NCBI GenBank assembly: GCA_963682055.1
Contig: OY821749.1
Location: 27,845,631-27,909,630, forward strand
Origin: Primula veris
Taxonomy: Eukaryota > Streptophyta > Magnoliopsida > Ericales > Primulaceae
DNA length: 64,000 nucleotides
Reading direction: 5' to 3'
Shown one piece after another: positions 58,835 through 64,000 of the stretch (its first letter is position 1; each line of letters opens with the position of its first letter). Under the pieces are notes generated by a model, which was not told the origin of the DNA, did not search any database, and was given only the letters and a program-made list of their open reading frames with translations. The translations under genes were made by a program, and so were the position numbers.

Positions 58835-61514
58835 TTATGACAACAACCAATGGAAATACAACAATGCTGATTCATCCAGTGGCTCAAACGATGAGCTAAC
58901 TGACTATACAGAGCATTTTGAAGTTGATGATTTGACTTGGGATACAAAGAATGAAATGCTTGCTGATCTTGCTGATGTGGCTGAAAATTGGGGTTTCATT
59001 CTTACGATTCGTAGGTCTGGAGGGGGTGATGGGAGAAGAGCACCGTATGTTGATATTGTGTGTGATAAATCGGGGGTTTACGAAAAAAAAAAACCATCTT
59101 CCGTAAATTCAGGTACAAAAAAAAATTGTCCATTTTTCATTAAGGGTTACGTAGTTAATGGTGAATATATGTGTCAAGTAGAAAATGGTCAACATAACCA
59201 CCAACCTCCAACTTACCGCCAAGGACAAGCACGACGTGCTCGTTTAACACAAGAGGAAAAAGAAATGGTTAAAAGTTTAAGGCAAAATAGTTTTAAAGTT
59301 AGTGCAATATTAGAGGCCATAAAAAATCGAAATCCTGACAATGTATCGAACACTAAAACGATACATAATTATTTGGCTAGACTGAAAGTTAAAGAACGAG
59401 ATGGTAGAAACCCGATACAAGAACTGTTTAATTTGTTGGATAGACATCGCTATACCTTATTCTATAATATGAACCCAACAACTTATAGCCTTGAGAACTT
59501 GTTTTTTGCACACCCCGATTCTATAAGGATGATCAAAGTTTTTCCTGATGTATTGTTAATGGATTGTACATTAGGACAAACCGTTTTAATATGTCATTTC
59601 TAGAAGTCGTAGGAATGACATCAACGAACCAAACTTATTGTTTAGCTTTTGTTTTCATGAGTGATGAGACTCAGGAAAGTTATATATGGGCTTTGGAAAA
59701 ATTTAAAGATACATTGGAGGGTTGTATACTACCTAGGGTGTTTGTAACCGACAGAGAAATGGCCTTGATAAATGTTTTATCAATTATTTTTTTCCGATTC
59801 TCATCATATATTGTGCACTTTTCATATTTCCAAAAATGTTTTGAAAAACTGTAAAAAAAAAATCTCAGACGAAGAGTGGCAAACGTTTCTAGATGATTGA
59901 GGTTTATTGGTTGATGCTGAGTCGATAGAGGAGTACAATCATAACCGATCTTCTTTCAATTCCTCTTACAAATCGTACCCTGCTGTGCTTAAGTATGTAG
60001 ACAAGCTGTTAAATGATTATGCCGATAAGTTTGTTGCATGCTATACCAATAATACAACACATCTAGGTAACAAAACTAGTAATCGAGCCGAACAACAACA
60101 CGCAAAGTTAAAAAGATCTCTTTCCACAATTACTGACACACTTGAAAATGTTTGGGTAGAGGTGAATAAAATTCTAGAAAAACAGTTTGAGAATATTAAG
60201 ATTAAGTTGGATAAATGCAAGTCTTATTTTTCACATTCAGAACGGACACCTCTATTTAAAAATCTTAGGTCGTATATCACACACCATGCCTTTGATTTAT
60301 TATTTCAAGAACACAAAAAATGTAGTAGCCAGTCTGATGAGAATTGTTCTTGCGGTATAAATTTTTCTCACGGGTTACCTTGTCATCATATTATGAGTGA
60401 ACATATTTTATTCGGAAAGCCTCTTCCTCTAGAATATATTCATAAATTCTGGAAAAAATTAGACGTTATTGATGATAATGGGAACACCGATGATTATGGG
60501 ATAGAGGGTGATCTAAAAGAGTTTAAAAGTGTTTATTCTACCAAAACTAATGTTGAAAAACGGCGTATGAAAACACAACTCCGAGAGATAACCTTACCAT
60601 CTAGAACATCCATGAATGATCACGAAGTGAGACAAATTAGGGGGAGACCTAGAAAATGAGACAATTCTAGTAAGAGAAATAAGTCAGGATGGGAGTATTT
60701 GGAGGAACAAAGTGCTAGTGCTAGTAAAGATAAGGGCAAAGGTAAAGCGGAAGAAACACCGGAGGTAAAGGTAAACCCAACTAGGAGAACGCTAAACTAG
60801 ACAAATAAACCCACCACCACTAGGCAAACCTTCATGTACAGTGACCAAATATGGGTCATGTTACATAATTACATCGATACAGTTTACGATGTTCGTGGGG
60901 ATGGTAACTGTGGGTTCCGAGTAATTGCAAATGTGATGGGTAAAGAACATGGGGAAAATGATTGGTACGCAGTTAGATGTGAGTTGTTTCAAGAGCTTCA
61001 GCAAATTAAAGGTGTTTATTATGATCTGTTTGAAAATCTCGATTTTGATGGTTATTGATATGATTATATTCTATCTAGTTTGAATTTTTATCATCCTACA
61101 AATCCCGTCACTTGTGACAAATGGATGAGATTTCCAGCTTATGGTTTTTTAATTGCATCTCGTTATAATATGTCAATTGTATTGTTGTCATTATGGCCAA
61201 ATAAAAATGGAGGGGTACAAGTATGAAACGTCACTTTTTTACCTCTTTATATTGGTCCGCCTCCTGGAACGACATATTACATCCCTACTGTAATAGTGTA
61301 CGTCAATAGTTGTCATTATGCTCAAATTATTCCTAAAGAACAGATCTTTCCAATGCCAAGAATTATAGCACGGTGGTAACAGACACGCATTGAGGCTGCT
61401 GAGCCATGGAAGAAACTTTTTCGAGCAAATTTCAACTTTTATATGGCGCTAGAAAGGCAATCGAAAAAGCAAATTGTAACTGAAGAAGAAGCTACAGACG
61501 TATCAAGTCCATAA
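58818..61514 (+). pseudogene. FAR1/MULE transposase with SWIM and OTU domains, right-arm copy, broken
   Basis: The mirror image of the left copy. It has the same FAR1-type domain and keeps the first catalytic Asp context (LMDCT at about 59555), but the frame changes directly after it; NRFNMSFLEVVGM follows in another frame. A second frame change lies at about 59788 (one extra T in a T-run). A TGA at about 59898 is shared with the left arm. The segment 59907-60659 carries the Glu (SNRAEQQHAKLKR) and the SWIM finger (CSCG ... GLPCHH). The OTU domain at 60834-61058 has DGNCGFR; its second half, with the His (NSCHYAQ), has further stops near 61222 and 61378. The last codons, ending at 61514, match the left-arm end. 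Confidence 0.88.
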
Positions 61515-62079
61515 TTAGTTTTTTATTTTTTATTTTATGTAAATTACTCTTTTATCAAAGAAGTTGTAAATTTATATGATGTTTCATGTTTAATAAATAT
61601 GTTTTATAAAATTTAATTAATGTTTGCATATTGAGTTAATTTCTTTTATGAAATCTATATAATTTATGATTGTTTCATTCAAGAAAATTGACGATTGACA
61701 CCAAATTGACGATTTAGTTAATGTTTCATATTGCGTTATCCAAGTGTTAAAAACAAATCAAAAACACTTCACAAAATTTGACGATTTAGTTAATGTTTTA
61801 ATAAATCTCAAGTTATACAATTCACAAAAAGGTAACATGAACCAAAAACATAAAATTTATCAAATCAATTTTTTTTGTGTAAATTTGTGTTTATTTTGAA
61901 AGATTGTTAGAATTGACCAAATTTATTTTATGTAAATTTTTAATAATAAGGCATTTAGTTTTTTTATTAAAAAAATTATGTTTAATTTGAAAAAAATATT
62001 CAGTATTTTAATTGATATGACCAATATTGAGTTTTTACGAAATACATGGACTGTTCTGTAATTTCTGAAAACTACATGC

Positions 62080-62180
62080 AAACCGTCTACGGTTTACAGT
62101 GATTCACTTCAAACCGTAGATTTAATCTACGGTTTGCACTGAATCACTGTAAACCGTAGATTTTTTCTACGGTTTATGTG
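62080..62180. repeat. Subterminal hairpin cluster, right MULE arm
   Basis: Inverted counterpart of 55465-55565: CTACGGTTT/AAACCGTAG pairs with 'cagtgattcac' and 'tgaatcactg' between them. The innermost hairpin differs from the left arm. Confidence 0.85.
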
Positions 62181-62226
62181 TTTTTTCAGAAAAAGTGAAG
62201 TATAAAAATTCAGCCTCTAGATTTTA

Positions 62227-63640
62227 CTTTGCAAATAGCCGAATATATAGCAACGGTATTTTAAACAAATGCATGTTTAAACAAATATTTTATTTTCGAA
62301 AAATAAAAAAGTTAAAGAGCTATTTTTTTGTTAGTAGAGAGTACTATTTATCTGCACTATTATTTATGTGAAATTTCCTAGGGGACCCATCACATATAAC
62401 GCGTGCTATTAAGTAAGTAAATGAGTACAAGCCATCCCGTGACATGTCATATACTGTATCAATAATTGAGGTAATATATATGGAGTACGTATATAAGATG
62501 GACCATAGATCGATAGATGATCGTATTACACTAGAGAAACAGTGATACAAAGTTGAATGGCTTTGAAATTCCACATTTTCTACAATTATACCAAACGGAC
62601 ATGAAACCGGACGAAAATATCTACTCCACTTATCAATTGCATTATTTATCAATAGAAGAATACACAATGTGTAACAAACATCGATAATTAATAACACATC
62701 ATTTATCAATTGATGACAAAAAATATTTTCCTTTTTACCAATTTTGGTATAATGCACGTTGTTTTCGTATAAATATAGAAAATAAAGAGGCCCACTTTCC
62801 GCATCCACCAAAACTTTTGATTAGGTTATAAACATCGAGGGACATGACATGTTCATGTAAAATATTCAGAATGTATATCTTTTTCTGTGTTAACAAAAAA
62901 AGTTAACTAAAGGGGACCTGGTGGCAACAGCCAACATATATACTAATATACCCACCTAACCTTTGGTCATGCCAAGTTTATGGCTTTGAAACCAAACACT
63001 GCATTTTGTACCTCATATATCTAGCCATCTAGGAGTACAATATACCATATAAAAAAGTTTTAAGGTAGTGTAAACTTCCATATTTTTCCCGATCTCTGTC
63101 ACGCAATATTTTGGCTGACATGAAACTATGTTAATTATGACTAATCAACTCTCTAGGTTGTGAAACTAACTAGTAACTTTACTGGCTGAATTAAATTAGA
63201 GGAGACAGAAAAACTCTCAAAAATGGACAATTTGAGATAAAAACCAATATTTGATCAAGAACGTGCTGAAATTCATTTATACTGGTGTTTATTTCACCAT
63301 GCCATTTAATTTCTCTTCTTTCTGTTACAAGTTTAGTTTTGAACAAGTATTTGCTTAAATAGCAGGGAGTTGGTAAATTGGTATTCATCTACAATTAACT
63401 TTGTGAAATTCTATGTTTTCTATTACTCCATTAAGTTTAAATATATTCACAAGTGACTCAATCAGCTAAAATCAACAATGATCAAAGTGAGTTTTTTTTT
63501 TTTTGCAATCGAGCTAAAACTAATTAGTACTTTATACTCCTTAATCGGTTAATCCTTATATAGTACTCCATAAATAGACATTCTTAAAAGCAACATTACA
63601 TTAGTATAGTAGTAAAACGCCAAGTGAAAAATATACTTAC
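62227..63640. other. Sequence between the MULE and the threonine deaminase exon-1 paralogue
   Basis: AT-rich. Apart from the possible OTU relic at 62344-62811 there is no supported gene. In particular, I find no trace of threonine deaminase exons 2-9 on the minus strand. Confidence 0.6.
62344..62811 (-). pseudogene. Possible relic of another MULE OTU segment
   Basis: A 155-codon frame. Its end reads IIDTVYDMSRDG...FTYLIARVI, which follows IDTVYDVRGDGNCGFRVIANVM of the neighbouring MULE, but the catalytic Cys position is lost. The first ~100 residues match nothing I recognise. The match is short, so chance cannot be excluded. Confidence 0.35.
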
Positions 63641-64000
63641 AGGTTGCAAATCCTCTCGTTTGAGCCAAACCTTGACCCCGAGCTTATTCGACAGCTTGGG
63701 AGCAAACTCAAGCGGCGACTCTATCGCCACATCATACACCTTCGATGTAAGTATCCCAGTCACGTGCAACATTGCGTCCGATACCCTGCATTCACCGCCA
63801 GCAGGCTCAAGCACCGTCCCGAGGAATCCAGGAGGGTACTTTAATGACTCGGGAGACACATTTGGCAGTGGGGATAAAGCTAGTGGAGACGGTTTTTCGA
63901 GTGGGAGTGGTTGGGAGCGAGAAATCTGAGTCGTTGGTTTGGAATGAGCGGAAATGTACGGCTTGAATTTGGCACTGACGGAATGTTTGGAGCGGGGAAG
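63641..64000 (-). CDS. First exon of a second threonine deaminase, partial at the window edge
   Basis: On the minus strand the frame is open from the window edge to a donor CCT|GTAAGT at 63640. The N-terminal ~50 residues are Ser/Pro/Lys-rich like a plastid transit peptide; the rest ([43 protein letters not shown]) aligns along exon 1 of the complete gene at 36939-37319 and ends in the same phase and residue (LQP). Exon 2 should start VFSFKLRG, but no such sequence lies between here and the complete gene. It may be the remnant of a tandem duplicate or a distal alternative first exon. The absence of stops and the good donor argue that it decayed recently or is in use. The start codon lies beyond 64000. 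Confidence 0.85.

Larger units (their letters stand above)
55420..62217. mobile_element. Palindromic Mutator-like element (MULE) with two divergent transposase copies
   Basis: The left end GAGACTGGATTTTTATAC and the inverted right end GAGGCTGAATTTTTATAC are terminal repeats. They are flanked by the near-identical 9-bp sequences TAGAGTTTA (55411-55419) and TAGATTTTA (62218-62226), the duplication length expected for MULEs. The entire element is one inverted repeat: left arm 55420-58793, 41-bp centre 58794-58834, right arm 58835-62217. Each arm holds the same gene, read outward from the centre, then about 600 bp of AT-rich 3' region and hairpin-rich subterminal sequence. The arms differ by a few percent, including indels. 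The flanking duplication implies that the palindrome moved, or was created, as a unit. Confidence 0.92.

Noticed and set aside
62344..62811. Intact 155-residue gene
   Set aside because: There is no family match beyond a short decayed OTU-like stretch, the composition is AT-driven, and there are no supporting gene signals.

Overview
This is plant nuclear DNA, most likely from a eudicot and possibly an asterid. It is AT-rich, its genes have many GT-AG introns, and the coding content is plant-specific: a DYW-type PPR protein, a HECT ligase of the UPL7 type, a plant GDSL esterase, a plastid threonine deaminase, Stowaway MITEs, a Tat-lineage Ty3/gypsy retrotransposon and a Mutator-like element (MULE). 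I cannot name the species.

Layout. Positions 1-37319 are gene space. They hold a broken F-box gene (1-1255, minus, running off the left edge), a two-exon mitochondrial ribosomal protein bS6 gene (4982-7167, plus), an intronless EMB175-like PPR gene (9193-11781, minus), a 14-exon UPL7 gene (13643-24883, plus), a 5-exon GDSL esterase (25121-28219, minus, convergent with UPL7) and a 9-exon threonine deaminase (30807-37319, minus). I traced all exon joins of the four spliced genes by hand; every join keeps frame and every intron is GT-AG.

From 39380 to 62217 two large transposons dominate. The first is a 15.76-kb Tat-type LTR retrotransposon (39380-55137) with 549-bp LTRs differing at 4 sites, a 5-bp target duplication, a gag-pol broken by one stop in integrase, a 0.9-kb tandem-repeat block, and about 7 kb of antisense coiled-coil mini-genes, one of which has introns. 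The second is a 6.8-kb, almost perfectly palindromic MULE (55420-62217) with an approximate 9-bp target duplication. Each 3.37-kb arm carries a decayed FAR1/MULE transposase fused to an OTU-type cysteine-protease domain, the two copies pointing away from a 41-bp centre. It is built like the maize silencing locus Mu killer.

The right edge (63641-64000, minus) has an open first exon of a second threonine deaminase, with a good splice donor but no following exons in the window. Without the two transposons it would lie only about 3.75 kb upstream of the complete gene, so it is either the remnant of a tandem duplicate or a distal alternative first exon. A third, decayed exon-1 copy lies inside intron 1 of the complete gene.

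The host genes are housekeeping functions: organelle translation and RNA processing, ubiquitination, lipid or ester hydrolysis, and the first step of isoleucine synthesis. They are not a pathway cluster, but the order EMB175 - UPL7 - GDSL seems to be an ancestral neighbourhood that Arabidopsis keeps in two fragments.
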